Positions 47,574 to 56,474 of a stretch of DNA of 64,000 nucleotides are shown here, in pieces. Position numbers and translations under genes: made by a program. The stretch lies in NCBI RefSeq assembly GCF_003448965.1, contig NZ_QRGC01000003.1, positions 1 to 64,000 of the forward strand, read 5' to 3'. A model generated the notes under the pieces. The model was not told the origin of the DNA and did not search any database. It saw nothing but the letters and a program-made list of their open reading frames with translations. The stretch's first letter is position 1, and each line of letters opens with the position of its first letter. This DNA comes from Oceanicella sp. SM1341. GTDB taxonomy: Bacteria; Pseudomonadota; Alphaproteobacteria; Rhodobacterales; Rhodobacteraceae.

Positions 47574-48380
47574 ATGGTTCACTCCCCCGCAGGCAAGGCT
47601 CCGCTGAGCTGCTACATCCGCACGCTCAACGAGGAACGCCGCATTGCCGACGTGGTCCGCGCGGCGCTGCGCGTGGCCGACGAGGTGATCGTGGTCGACT
47701 CCGGCTCCACCGACCGCACGCTGGAACTTGCCGTGGCCGAGGGCGCGCGCATCGTCGACCAGCCCTTTCTCGGCCAGGGTTTCCAGAAACGCGTGGGCGA
47801 GGACGCCGCCCGGCATGACTGGCTGCTCGACCTCGACGCGGACGAGGTGGTGCCCCCTGCCCTGGCCGACGAGATCGCCGCGCTGTTCGCGCAGGGCGAG
47901 CCCTCCGGCCCGGTCTACGCGCTGCCGATGATCATCTGCCCGCCCGACGGCCCGGCCTGGGAAGGCTTCTCCATTTCCTGGCGCAACAAGCTCTACGACC
48001 GCCGGCGCCTGCGCATGCCCGAGCACAGGCGCTACGACCAGCTCGAGCTGCCCGCCGATGTTGCACCGCAGCGAATGGCCAACCCGATCCATCATTTCGC
48101 CTTCCGCGACATCGCCAACCTGGTCGCCAAGATGAACGGTTCCAGCACGCGCGGCGCGGAGGGCTCGAAGCGCAAGGGCCGGGCGGTGCTGGCCCTGCGC
48201 ATCCTGTTCGGCATGCCGGCCTACATGCTTCAGCACGTGGTGATGCGCGGCAGATGGCGCGGCGGTCTCTATGGAGTGGCCGTGGGTACGGTACTCGCCT
48301 GGGGCCGATGGCTGCGCGACGTGAAGATGTACGAACTCCACCGACGCGAGCAATGGCACCGCCGGAATCCGCCGAAATAG
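47574..48380 (+). CDS. Family 2 glycosyltransferase (WaaE/KdtX-like)
   Basis: This 268-residue glycosyltransferase resembles the WaaE/KdtX-type enzymes that add glucose to lipopolysaccharide core. The N-terminal site is SCYIRTLNEERRIADVVRAAL with DEVIVVDSGSTDRTLELA, then the acceptor-site segment DWLLDLDADEVVPP and a conserved NPIHHFAFRDIANLVAKM. The basic tail (VKMYELHRREQWHRR) suggests membrane association. It is divergent from the GT2 gene at 46772. Assignment to a precise core position is not possible. Confidence 0.88.
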   Translation: MVHSPAGKAPLSCYIRTLNEERRIADVVRAALRVADEVIVVDSGSTDRTLELAVAEGARIVDQPFLGQGFQKRVGEDAARHDWLLDLDADEVVPPALADEIAALFAQGEPSGPVYALPMIICPPDGPAWEGFSISWRNKLYDRRRLRMPEHRRYDQLELPADVAPQRMANPIHHFAFRDIANLVAKMNGSSTRGAEGSKRKGRAVLALRILFGMPAYMLQHVVMRGRWRGGLYGVAVGTVLAWGRWLRDVKMYELHRREQWHRRNPPK

Positions 48381-48502
48381 CCAATGATCACAAGGGGTGC
48401 GCAGCCATCCTTCACCTGCCCAAATTTTGGACACTCGCGCGTCGGGGTATGTCGTTTTGTCGCGGAGCACCGGTTTTTCGGGTAGTCAGTGATTGTGTTT
48501 TG

Positions 48503-48513
48503 CTGCAATGCAG
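48503..48513. promoter_or_regulatory. CTGCA-A-TGCAG palindrome upstream of sat/cysC
   Basis: An 11-bp inverted repeat lies in the A+T-rich spacer 48420-48540 upstream of sat/cysC. No clear -35/-10 pair was found. Confidence 0.3.
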
Positions 48514-48588
48514 TCCAAAAGCCAAAAGAAACTTTTTCCCCCCAGGCGCATCCGCGAGGAGCGCGCCGCCAGAAGAAGCGAGAGCCTC

Positions 48589-50301
48589 ATGACCACGCCG
48601 AATGTAGCGCCGATTCCGGAGCTGTATGTGTCCTACGACAGCGCCGCTAAGCTGAAGCTGGAAGCCGCGGAGCTTTTCTCCATCGACCTGACGCCGCGCC
48701 AGCTTTGCGACCTCGAGCTGCTGATGAACGGCGGGTTCTACCCTCTCAAGGGCTTCCTCTCGGAGGCGGACTACAACGGTGTCGTGAAGGACATGCGCCT
48801 GGCGGACGGCACGCTCTGGCCGATGCCCATCACCCTCGACGTGTCCGAGGAGCTGGCCGGCAAGGTCGAGCCCGGCCAGGACGTGGCGCTGCGTGACCAG
48901 GAAGGCGTGATCCTCGCCATCATGTCGGTCTCCGACAAGTGGGAGCCGAACAAGGCCCTCGAGGCCGAGAAGGTCTTCGGCGCCGACGACCTCGCCCACC
49001 CGGCGGTGAACTACCTGCACAACACCGCGGGCAAGATCTACCTCGGCGGCCCGATCACCGGCATCCAGCAGCCGATCCACTACGATTTCCGCGCCCGCCG
49101 CGACACGCCGAACGAGCTGCGCGCCTATTTCCGCAAGATGGGCTGGCGCAAGATCGTCGCCTTCCAGACCCGCAACCCGCTGCACCGCGCGCACCAGGAA
49201 CTCACCTTCCGCGCCGCGAAGGACGCGCAGGCCAACCTGCTCATCCACCCGGTGGTGGGCATGACCAAGGCCGGCGACATCGACCACTTCACCCGCGTGC
49301 GCTGCTACGAGGCCGTGCTCGACAAGTACCCGGCCGCGACCACCCACATGTCGCTGCTGAACCTCGCCATGCGCATGGCGGGCCCCCGCGAGGCCGTGTG
49401 GCACGGCATCATCCGCCGCAACCACGGCTGCACGCACATGATCGTCGGCCGTGATCACGCCGGCCCGGGCAAGAACTCCGCCGGCGAGGATTTCTACGGC
49501 CCCTACGACGCGCAGGAGCTGTTCCGCACCTACCAGGACGAGATCGGCTGCGAGATGGTCGACTTCAAGCACATGGTCTACGTGCAGGAGCGCGCCCAGT
49601 ACGAGCCGGCCGACGAGATCGAGGAAGGCGTCACCGTCCTCAACATCTCCGGCACCGAGCTGCGCCGCCGCCTGATGGAAGGTCTCGAGATCCCCGAGTG
49701 GTTCTCCTTCCCCGAGGTGGTGAACGAGCTGCGCAAGACCAAGCCGCCGCGGGCCCAGCAGGGCTTCACCGTGTTCCTCACCGGCCTCTCCGGCTCGGGC
49801 AAGTCCACGATCGCGAACGCGCTGATGGTCAAGCTGATGGAGATGGGCGGCCGCCCCACCACGCTGCTCGACGGCGACGTGGTGCGCAAGCATCTCTCCT
49901 CCGAGCTCGGCTTCTCCAAGGAGCACCGCGACATCAACATCCGCCGCATCGGCTATGTCGCCTCCGAGATCACCAAGAACGGCGGTATCGCGATCTGTGC
50001 GCCGATCGCGCCCTACACCGCGACCCGCCGCTCGGTGCGCGAGATGATCGAGGCCTACGGCGCCTTCGTCGAGGTGCATGTCGCCACCCCGCTCGAGGAG
50101 TGCGAGAAGCGTGACCGCAAGGGCCTCTACAAGCTCGCGCGCGAAGGCAAGATCAAGGAGTTCACCGGCATCTCGGACCCCTACGAGGAGCCCGCGAAGC
50201 CCGAGCTGCGCATCGACACCCAGGGCACGGATGTCGACTTCTGCGCCCAGCAGGTGATCCTGAAGCTCGAGCAGATGGGCCTGATCGGCTCCGAGCGCTG
50301 A
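48589..50301 (+). CDS. Bifunctional sulfate adenylyltransferase / adenylylsulfate kinase
   Basis: The 570-residue fused enzyme makes APS from sulfate and ATP, then phosphorylates APS to PAPS. The N-terminal ATP sulfurylase domain includes RNPLHRAHQELTFRAAKDAQ (ATP-site HxxH), VGMTKAGDIDHFTRVRCYEAVL and IVGRDHAGPGKNS. The C-terminal APS kinase begins near residue 395 with the P-loop GLSGSGKST, then LDGDVVRKHLSSELGFS and IAICAPIAPY. This ATP sulfurylase-CysC order is a known bacterial fusion. ATG 48589 is chosen by homology to family N-termini. It is the last gene before a strong terminator. cysQ removes PAP produced downstream. Confidence 0.95.
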   Translation: MTTPNVAPIPELYVSYDSAAKLKLEAAELFSIDLTPRQLCDLELLMNGGFYPLKGFLSEADYNGVVKDMRLADGTLWPMPITLDVSEELAGKVEPGQDVALRDQEGVILAIMSVSDKWEPNKALEAEKVFGADDLAHPAVNYLHNTAGKIYLGGPITGIQQPIHYDFRARRDTPNELRAYFRKMGWRKIVAFQTRNPLHRAHQELTFRAAKDAQANLLIHPVVGMTKAGDIDHFTRVRCYEAVLDKYPAATTHMSLLNLAMRMAGPREAVWHGIIRRNHGCTHMIVGRDHAGPGKNSAGEDFYGPYDAQELFRTYQDEIGCEMVDFKHMVYVQERAQYEPADEIEEGVTVLNISGTELRRRLMEGLEIPEWFSFPEVVNELRKTKPPRAQQGFTVFLTGLSGSGKSTIANALMVKLMEMGGRPTTLLDGDVVRKHLSSELGFSKEHRDINIRRIGYVASEITKNGGIAICAPIAPYTATRRSVREMIEAYGAFVEVHVATPLEECEKRDRKGLYKLAREGKIKEFTGISDPYEEPAKPELRIDTQGTDVDFCAQQVILKLEQMGLIGSER

Positions 50302-50340
50302 TCGCCCTCGACTGACGCCACCCCGGCCCCGGCCGGAACA

Positions 50341-50375
50341 GGCCCGCGCAGCCCCGCTGCGCGGGCCTTGCTTTT
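50341..50375 (+). terminator. Strong intrinsic terminator of sat/cysC
   Basis: GGCCCGCGCAGC and GCTGCGCGGGCC form a perfect 12-bp stem with a 3-nt loop, followed by TTGCTTTT. Confidence 0.9.
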
Positions 50376-50422
50376 GCGCCGGCCCCCGGCAATGCTCGGT
50401 GGTCAACGGGGGGTAAGTGTAC

Positions 50423-52516
50423 ATGACAACGGGCAGAACCATCGTCGGCGGAAGCCGGGACGATACGCTTGCGGGCGGCAGCGGAGACGACACGATCGCG
50501 GGCTGGGGTGGAAACGACGTTCTCACCGGCAAGGCGGGAGACGACATCCTCGTCGGCGGCTTCGGCAACGACATCCTGTTCGGCGGTATCGGGGACGACC
50601 TGCTCTACGGCGACGAGGGACTGGACACGATCCACGGCGGCGACGGCGATGACGTGCTCCTCGGCGGCCCGGGCGGCGACGCGCTCTACGGCGGAGCCGG
50701 AAACGACATCTTCGTCGCCCACGAGACATATGGCGTCGGCCCGAACACCATCGACGGCGGGGCCGGTTTCGACGTGCTCTCCTGGCAGGACGCCGTGGAA
50801 AGCCTGGCCTTCCGGGTCGATCTCGGCGCCGGCCTGCTCATCGGCCCGCGCACCCGCGACACGTTCACCGGCATCGAGGCGGTGGTCGGCACCCAGGGTG
50901 ACGACGTGTTCATCGGCGGCACCGATCTCAGCGTCTTCTACGGCGGCGGCGGCAACGACACGATGGTCTGGCGCGGCGGCGACAGCTACTTCTACGCCGA
51001 CGAGGAGCTGGGCCCCTACCACGACCCCGACACCGCGGATTTCTCCGCCGTCACGACCTCGCTGCGCTACGACCCGAGCCGGGGCTACATCAGCATCGCC
51101 GGCCATGCCGGCGCCGTGGTGATGCAGGGCATCGACGCGGTCATCGGCTCGGCCACCGGGCGAAACCACTACACCTCGACCGGCATGTCCTCGCAGTTCC
51201 ACGGCGGCGCCGCTGCCGATCTCTTCGCCACCCGCGGGGCGTCCGACACGCTGTACGGCGGGGCGGGGAATGACCGGTTCATCACCCGCGAGATCGGGCT
51301 CAGTGCCTTCCATGGCGATGACGGCGACGATTACTTCCGTGTCGACCGCGGCACGCATGCCCTCGTCTACGGCGGCACCGGGGATGACCGGGTCGTGGCC
51401 GGGCTGCACACGCTCGACGCCGATCTCGGTGCCGGGAACGACACTCTGATCGTGCTCGCCGCCCAGCACGTCACCGCCGACGGCGGCGCGGGCCGCGACA
51501 GGGTGGTGATCCACAAGGGTGGCATCGACCTGCTCAGCAACTTCGAGGAGATCGTCACCCGGATGCCCTTCTACCGCATGACGGTGGAAGGCGATCACCG
51601 GGTGCACCTCACCCTCGCGGACGCGCGCAACGATTTCCGGCTGGACGCGGACGCGACCGTGGTGATGGGCGAGGTGCGCAACACCATCAGCTTCAGCGGG
51701 GGCGACCTTGTCCTGCGCGGCCGCTCGGCCGACGACCAGGTGTACGACGGGCTCCACGGCGAAGGCCCGCGCGGCGATACGGTGCATTTCTACGGCGGCG
51801 GCGGCAACGACGGGCTCAGCCTCGCCCGCCACACCGGCAGGGCCTACGGCGGCGACGGGGACGACGGCCTGCGCCTCGGTGGCACCGAGGCGGCGCCGGC
51901 TTTCCTCGCCGGCGGCGCGGGCGACGACCAGCTGCGGCTCGACTGGGGCGAGGTGCATGGCCAGGCCGGCGATGACCGGATCATCGGCGGCTCCGGCCCG
52001 CTCTACGGCGAGATCGGCAACGACCGCATCGTCGGCTCCGGCCACATGTATGGCGGCGCCGGCAACGACACTCTCGAGACACCCTGGCGCCCGCAGCAGC
52101 AGGAGCTCGGCCTCACCGCCTGGCTCTACGGCGGCAGCGGCAACGACAGGCTGCTCAACGCCGGCCACCAGTACGGCGGCGCGGGCAACGATTACCTGAC
52201 CCTGCGCATCGACGGCACCTATGCCGAGGGCGGCACCGGGGCCGACCGGTTCGAGATCCACGTCGACGCGGGCGCCGCCACACCCGCCATCACCATCGGG
52301 GATTTCGACGCGGGCGCGGACAGCCTGCGGTTGCGCGGCGACCATGGCACGCCCTGGCGCGTCACCTCCTTCGACGAGGCGCAGTGGATACAGCAGGTCG
52401 GCGATGACACGGTGATCCGGTTCCGCGCCCCGGAGGGCTATGCCCAGCCCGGCGGCATGGTCATCACCCTGCAGGATTTCGACATGTCGCTCCTCACCGA
52501 CGACCTCCTGTTCTGA
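50423..52516 (+). CDS. RTX calcium-binding repeat protein, probably type I secreted
   Basis: This 697-residue acidic protein is almost entirely RTX calcium-binding repeats (GGxGxDxxx). The first block runs from about residue 11 to 100 with some nine or ten consecutive nonapeptides (e.g. GGSGDDTIAGWGGNDVL). Further repeats recur at wider spacing through 240-660 (GGAGNDRF, GGTGDDRVV, GGAGRDRVV, GGGGNDGL, GGSGNDRL, GGAGNDYLTL). There is no signal peptide. The C-terminus (GGMVITLQDFDMSLLTDDLLF) resembles a type I secretion signal. No enzymatic domain is seen, and the ABC/MFP exporter genes are not in the window. ATG 50423 follows GGGGGG. Confidence 0.88.
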   Translation: MTTGRTIVGGSRDDTLAGGSGDDTIAGWGGNDVLTGKAGDDILVGGFGNDILFGGIGDDLLYGDEGLDTIHGGDGDDVLLGGPGGDALYGGAGNDIFVAHETYGVGPNTIDGGAGFDVLSWQDAVESLAFRVDLGAGLLIGPRTRDTFTGIEAVVGTQGDDVFIGGTDLSVFYGGGGNDTMVWRGGDSYFYADEELGPYHDPDTADFSAVTTSLRYDPSRGYISIAGHAGAVVMQGIDAVIGSATGRNHYTSTGMSSQFHGGAAADLFATRGASDTLYGGAGNDRFITREIGLSAFHGDDGDDYFRVDRGTHALVYGGTGDDRVVAGLHTLDADLGAGNDTLIVLAAQHVTADGGAGRDRVVIHKGGIDLLSNFEEIVTRMPFYRMTVEGDHRVHLTLADARNDFRLDADATVVMGEVRNTISFSGGDLVLRGRSADDQVYDGLHGEGPRGDTVHFYGGGGNDGLSLARHTGRAYGGDGDDGLRLGGTEAAPAFLAGGAGDDQLRLDWGEVHGQAGDDRIIGGSGPLYGEIGNDRIVGSGHMYGGAGNDTLETPWRPQQQELGLTAWLYGGSGNDRLLNAGHQYGGAGNDYLTLRIDGTYAEGGTGADRFEIHVDAGAATPAITIGDFDAGADSLRLRGDHGTPWRVTSFDEAQWIQQVGDDTVIRFRAPEGYAQPGGMVITLQDFDMSLLTDDLLF

Positions 52517-52520
52517 TCCT

Positions 52521-52558
52521 GCCCTCCGGGCCCCGCGCGGCCGCGCCCCGGAGAGGGC
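52521..52558 (+). terminator. Possible terminator of the RTX gene
   Basis: GCCCTC-CGGG and CCCG-GA-GAGGGC can pair just after the stop at 52516. No U-tract follows, and the REP-like element at 52566 comes next. Confidence 0.4.
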
Positions 52559-52565
52559 GCGGCCA

Positions 52566-52599
52566 GCGCCGAGCGGGGGCTCGATGCCCCCCGAGGCGC
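52566..52599. repeat. 34-bp REP-like hairpin element, copy 2
   Basis: The sequence is identical to 29316-29349 but in the opposite orientation. It lies in the 114-nt spacer between convergent RTX and stomatin-like genes. Confidence 0.85.
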
Positions 52600-52630
52600 T
52601 TGCTTCTTCAGGGGGGATACGCCCGGGGGA

Positions 52631-53566
52631 TCAGCTCTCCGGATGGCCGTCCCAGGGGCGCAGGGGGGTGCCGGGTTCCGCGTCGTCGGCGCCGGCCAGC
52701 ATGCCCATCGCGGCACCGCCCGAAGTGGCGGCGGAGCCGGTCACGAACACCACCTTGCCGCCGGCCTCGGCCGCGGCCGTGAGCGCTTCCATCTCGTTGA
52801 TCGAGGTGAAGAATTTCAGCCCCGCGTCAGGCCCCAGCCCGGTCTCGCCGCTGAACAGCTTCAGCGCCTCGGCGTTGCCCTCGGCCACGATCTTGCGGAA
52901 GCGGGCATAGGCCTCGCCCTTGATCTGCAGCGCCTCGCCGTCGGCATTGGCGCGGGCCACCATGCGGATGCGCTCGGCCTCGGCCTCGTTGGTCGCCGCC
53001 TCGCGCAGCCGCTCGGAGGAGATCACCCGGTCGAAGGCCGCGCGCAGGTCTTCCGAGGGCTGGGGATCGTCCACCAGCACGTTCTCGATGTGGTAGCCGA
53101 ACTCGGCCATCCGCTCGGTGAGCGTGCGCTCGATCTCGCTCTCGAAGAAGTCGCGCGACTGGAACAGCGCGTTGAACGGCTGGGAGGAGGCCGAGGAGCG
53201 CACCTGGTTCACCACGTAGGAGCGGATCTGCCCGGCCGGGCTCTCGAGCAGGTAGTAGGCGTCGCGCTCGGCGCCCTGCTTCACCCGGTACTGCACCCGG
53301 ATCGGCACCACGACGAAGGCGTTGTCGGAGCTCTTCACCTCCACCTCCTCGCCGATCTCGCGCAGCTTGGTGGAGAAATTCGCCGTGGCGTTCTGGATCG
53401 GCCAGGGCAGCTTGAGCGACAGCCCGGCCCTCCGCACGCTGGTGAACTTGCCGAAGGTCTCGATCATCCGGACATGCCGCTCGCGGGTGATGACGATCAT
53501 CGACGCCCCCAGCGCCAGCACGAGGATGACGACGACGACCAGGATGGGGAGATTCTCGGCAAGCAT
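52631..53566 (-). CDS. SPFH/Band 7 (stomatin/HflC-like) membrane protein
   Basis: This 311-residue protein has one N-terminal membrane helix (ILVVVVILVLALGASMIVI) followed by a Band 7 domain with RERHVRMIETFGKFTSVRRAGL, DNAFVVVPIRVQYRVKQG, a coiled-coil region rich in Ala/Glu/Arg (about residues 165-240: RLREAATNEAEAERIRMVAR), and a Gly-rich tail. It is stomatin-like rather than a strict HflC because no HflK is adjacent. Such proteins organise membrane microdomains. The gene is downstream of a divergent-to-convergent spacer and is followed by a REP-like element. Confidence 0.9.
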   Translation of the reverse strand: MLAENLPILVVVVILVLALGASMIVITRERHVRMIETFGKFTSVRRAGLSLKLPWPIQNATANFSTKLREIGEEVEVKSSDNAFVVVPIRVQYRVKQGAERDAYYLLESPAGQIRSYVVNQVRSSASSQPFNALFQSRDFFESEIERTLTERMAEFGYHIENVLVDDPQPSEDLRAAFDRVISSERLREAATNEAEAERIRMVARANADGEALQIKGEAYARFRKIVAEGNAEALKLFSGETGLGPDAGLKFFTSINEMEALTAAAEAGGKVVFVTGSAATSGGAAMGMLAGADDAEPGTPLRPWDGHPES

Positions 53567-53749
53567 GACGCGGGTCCTTTCGGAAACGGATACGAGGGGG
53601 GCGGATCATCGCGAAGCGGGCCGGGGCACGCAAGCGGAAAGCCCCCCGGGGCGGGGGCGGCGCATGCGGCTGCCGGGCGTGGCAACCACCGGCCGGTGGC
53701 CGGCCGGTCACGGGAGAGGCCGCGGGGGGGGGTGAGGCAGTTTCCCTCC

Positions 53750-53788
53750 CGCGCCGGCGGCGCGCTGCCCTTCCGCGCCGGCGGCGCG
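53750..53788. repeat. Two-unit hairpin repeat downstream of the MscS gene
   Basis: CGCGCC-GGC-GGCGCG occurs at 53750-53764 and 53774-53788, period 24, each preceded by a CCCT-rich linker. It sits seven nucleotides beyond the MscS stop (53796). Confidence 0.7.
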
Positions 53789-53795
53789 CCGTCCC

Positions 53796-56243
53796 TCAGC
53801 GCGCCTCGGCGAGCGAGGCGCCGCCGGAGGGTTCCTCGCCCTCGATGGCCCGGCGCGCGGCGCCGGCGGCGGCCTGTTTCTCCTCCTCGGTGAGGGTCTT
53901 GTCGCCCACCCGGTCGGGAATGTGCACGGTGACCTCGCGATGGGCGAACTTGATGCCGTTCTCGGCGAAGACCTCGCGGATACGCTGGTAGACCAGCTTG
54001 CGCGTGGTCCACTGGTCGCCCGGGCGGGTCATGAACTTCACCCGCACGATCATCGCGCTGTCCTCCATCATGTAGACCCCCTGGCTCTTGAGCGGCTGCA
54101 CGAACTTGTGGCCCTCGGTGGGGTGTTCCAGCAGCTCCTGGCCGAGCTTCTTGATCACCTTGCGCAGCTTGTCCACGTCGGTGTCGTAGGTGAGGCGCAG
54201 CGGCAGCTTCATCATCACCCAGTCGCGCGAATAGTTCGTGAGGTGGCGGATCTCGCCGAAGGGGATGGTGTTGAGCGCGCCGAGGTGGTGGCGCAGCTGG
54301 AAGGAGCGCAGCGAGATCTTCTCCACCGTGCCCTTCACCTCGCCCACGTCGATGTACTCGCCCTTGCGGAAGGCGTCGTCGAGCAGGAAGAACATGCCCG
54401 AGAGGATGTCGCGCACCAGCGTCTGGCTGCCGAAGCCGATGGCGAGCCCGACCACGCCCGCACCGGCGAAGAGCGGCGCCACGTTCACCCCGAGCTGTGC
54501 CGCCACGATCAGCGCAACCGCGGCGAAGACGCAGATCAGCACGAAGCTGCGCACCAGCGGCAGCAGCGTGCCCAGCCGGCTGGCGGCACTGCCGGCCCCG
54601 CCCTCGTCGCCGGGCTCGAGCGCGGGCGTGTCGTACACGCCTTCGTCGCGGATCTTGCGATCCATCCAGATGCGCACGGCGTGGAAGAAGATGTAGCCGA
54701 GGAAAACCGTGTCGACGATGTCCCCCGCGAGGTTCCAGAACGAGCCCTCCTCCATGACCTCGGTGCCGACCCAGAGCCGCACCAGCAGCCAGGCCGAGAT
54801 GCCCAGCGCCAGCAGCGAGGCGGCGCGGCGGGCGAGGTCCTCGAAGGTGGTCATGCCGTGGCGGAAGCCCGGCATCGTCTCCTGGGAGAGCGGCCGCGAG
54901 ACCACCGTGCCGCCGCCCTCCTCGTCGCCGTCGCCGTCCATGTCGCTCTCGTCGCCCTCCCAGGCGGCGGTGGCGAGGGCCTCGGTCTCGCGCTCGGCCC
55001 GGGCGCGGCGCGCCTCGGCGGCGGCGCGGTTGAGCTGTGCCGCGCGGCGGGTGTGGATGAACACCCGCTCCACCGCGAACATGATGATGGCGTAGACGAT
55101 GAGCGAGATGAGGAAGATCCAGAAGCCCGAGACGATGCCCGGCACCCCCGGCAGGCCCATGATCTCGCGGTAGCTCGCCATCACCCAGGAGAAGGCGAGG
55201 TAGAGCACCGCCACCGGCGCCCAGAGCCGCGAGGCCACCACCACCAGCCAGCCCGAGTCGCGCCGCGGCCGGCCGGCGAGGATGGCCGCCGTGACCGCGT
55301 CGCGGTTGGTGAGCAGCAGCACGATGAGCAGCAGGGTGCTGATCAGCCCGAAGCCCACCCGCACCAGGCTGAGCACCTCGGCGCTCACCCCGACCATCTC
55401 GAGCCAGAGCTGGATGCCGATCATCACCACCACCGCGGCCGAGGTGCCGGAGAGCCAGAAATACATCCGCACCGCCTGCGCGTCGGACATCCGGGGAATG
55501 CGGTAGCGCGGCAGGTAGGGCGAAACGATCATCCGCCAGGTGGTGTCGACCGAGACCATCACCGCGTAGCTGCCCAGCAGCACCAGCGCGGTGCGCAGGG
55601 TCACGTGCTGGCGGTCGAAGAAGAACACCCCGAGCCCCAGGGTGACCAGCAGCACGATGGCGAGCCCCAGGAGGGTGAGCGCGACCCGCAGCGCGAGCAC
55701 CGGCAGCTTCTCCACGATGCCCTCCGGCGCCGGGCGCTGCACGCTCACCATGATCGGCCGGGCCACGTAGGCGGCGTAGAGCGAGCTCACCGCGCGGCCG
55801 ATCACCAGCAGGATGGCGATGAACACCAGCAGGCCCACGAAGAACAGCGGGTCGCCCCCCGGGGCCGAGCTGCGGATGGCGCGCAGGATCTCGCTGCCCG
55901 CCCCCGGCGCGGCGGAGAGCACCCGTTCGGCGCGCTGGCGGAACACGTCCACCCGCTCGGAGGCGGCGTCGATCATCACGCCCGCATCGCTGCCGGAGAT
56001 GCGCCCGTAGGCCTCCAGCTCGGGCGGCAGCGGGGCGCGCAGCACGGCGGCGCCATCGCCCGCGGGCGCCGGGGTGCTGCCCGGCGCGGCCCCTCCGCCG
56101 CTGCTGCCGCCGCCCAGCGCGCCATAGCCCCCGGCGCTGCCCGGGCCGCCGGCCTGCTGGGCCATCGCGGTCTGCGCCGGCAGCAGCACCGCCAGCCCCA
56201 GGACCAGCAGCAGGACGGACAACAGCATCTGCGGGAACTTCAT
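53796..56243 (-). CDS. Large mechanosensitive ion channel, MscS family
   Basis: MscS-family channels open under membrane tension to release solutes. The 815-residue protein has a signal peptide (LLSVLLLVLGLAVLLPAQTAMA), a Gly/Ser-rich segment (about 30-75), multiple transmembrane helices in the first 550 residues, an acidic cytoplasmic linker (GDESDMDGDGDEEGG) and the conserved pore and beta-domain AGAGVVGLAIGFGSQTLVRDILSG with LDDAFRKGEYIDVG. The C-terminal domain reads REVTVHIPDRVGDK. It resembles the YbiO/MscM-type large members. ATG 56243 is preferred because it puts the signal peptide first; ATG 56261 is also in frame. Confidence 0.9.
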   Translation of the reverse strand: MKFPQMLLSVLLLVLGLAVLLPAQTAMAQQAGGPGSAGGYGALGGGSSGGGAAPGSTPAPAGDGAAVLRAPLPPELEAYGRISGSDAGVMIDAASERVDVFRQRAERVLSAAPGAGSEILRAIRSSAPGGDPLFFVGLLVFIAILLVIGRAVSSLYAAYVARPIMVSVQRPAPEGIVEKLPVLALRVALTLLGLAIVLLVTLGLGVFFFDRQHVTLRTALVLLGSYAVMVSVDTTWRMIVSPYLPRYRIPRMSDAQAVRMYFWLSGTSAAVVVMIGIQLWLEMVGVSAEVLSLVRVGFGLISTLLLIVLLLTNRDAVTAAILAGRPRRDSGWLVVVASRLWAPVAVLYLAFSWVMASYREIMGLPGVPGIVSGFWIFLISLIVYAIIMFAVERVFIHTRRAAQLNRAAAEARRARAERETEALATAAWEGDESDMDGDGDEEGGGTVVSRPLSQETMPGFRHGMTTFEDLARRAASLLALGISAWLLVRLWVGTEVMEEGSFWNLAGDIVDTVFLGYIFFHAVRIWMDRKIRDEGVYDTPALEPGDEGGAGSAASRLGTLLPLVRSFVLICVFAAVALIVAAQLGVNVAPLFAGAGVVGLAIGFGSQTLVRDILSGMFFLLDDAFRKGEYIDVGEVKGTVEKISLRSFQLRHHLGALNTIPFGEIRHLTNYSRDWVMMKLPLRLTYDTDVDKLRKVIKKLGQELLEHPTEGHKFVQPLKSQGVYMMEDSAMIVRVKFMTRPGDQWTTRKLVYQRIREVFAENGIKFAHREVTVHIPDRVGDKTLTEEEKQAAAGAARRAIEGEEPSGGASLAEAR

Positions 56244-56474
56244 GCGTTCCGAACCTTTCATTTCTCGCGCGCCACCCCAGCTATCGTGCCGCGCCCCGCC
56301 GGAGCAACGGGCCACCGGCCGCGCAGGATAGGCAATCCGCCGGGGCATGCATAGTGCGCACCCGGCTGTGCAGGCAGTGCAGAAAACCGTTGCCATGCCG
56401 GCGACGGGCCTGCATGACTCGGGTTCGAGGGGGGCGACGGAGCGCGCTTGCCGCAAAGGGGGACCGGGCCGACC

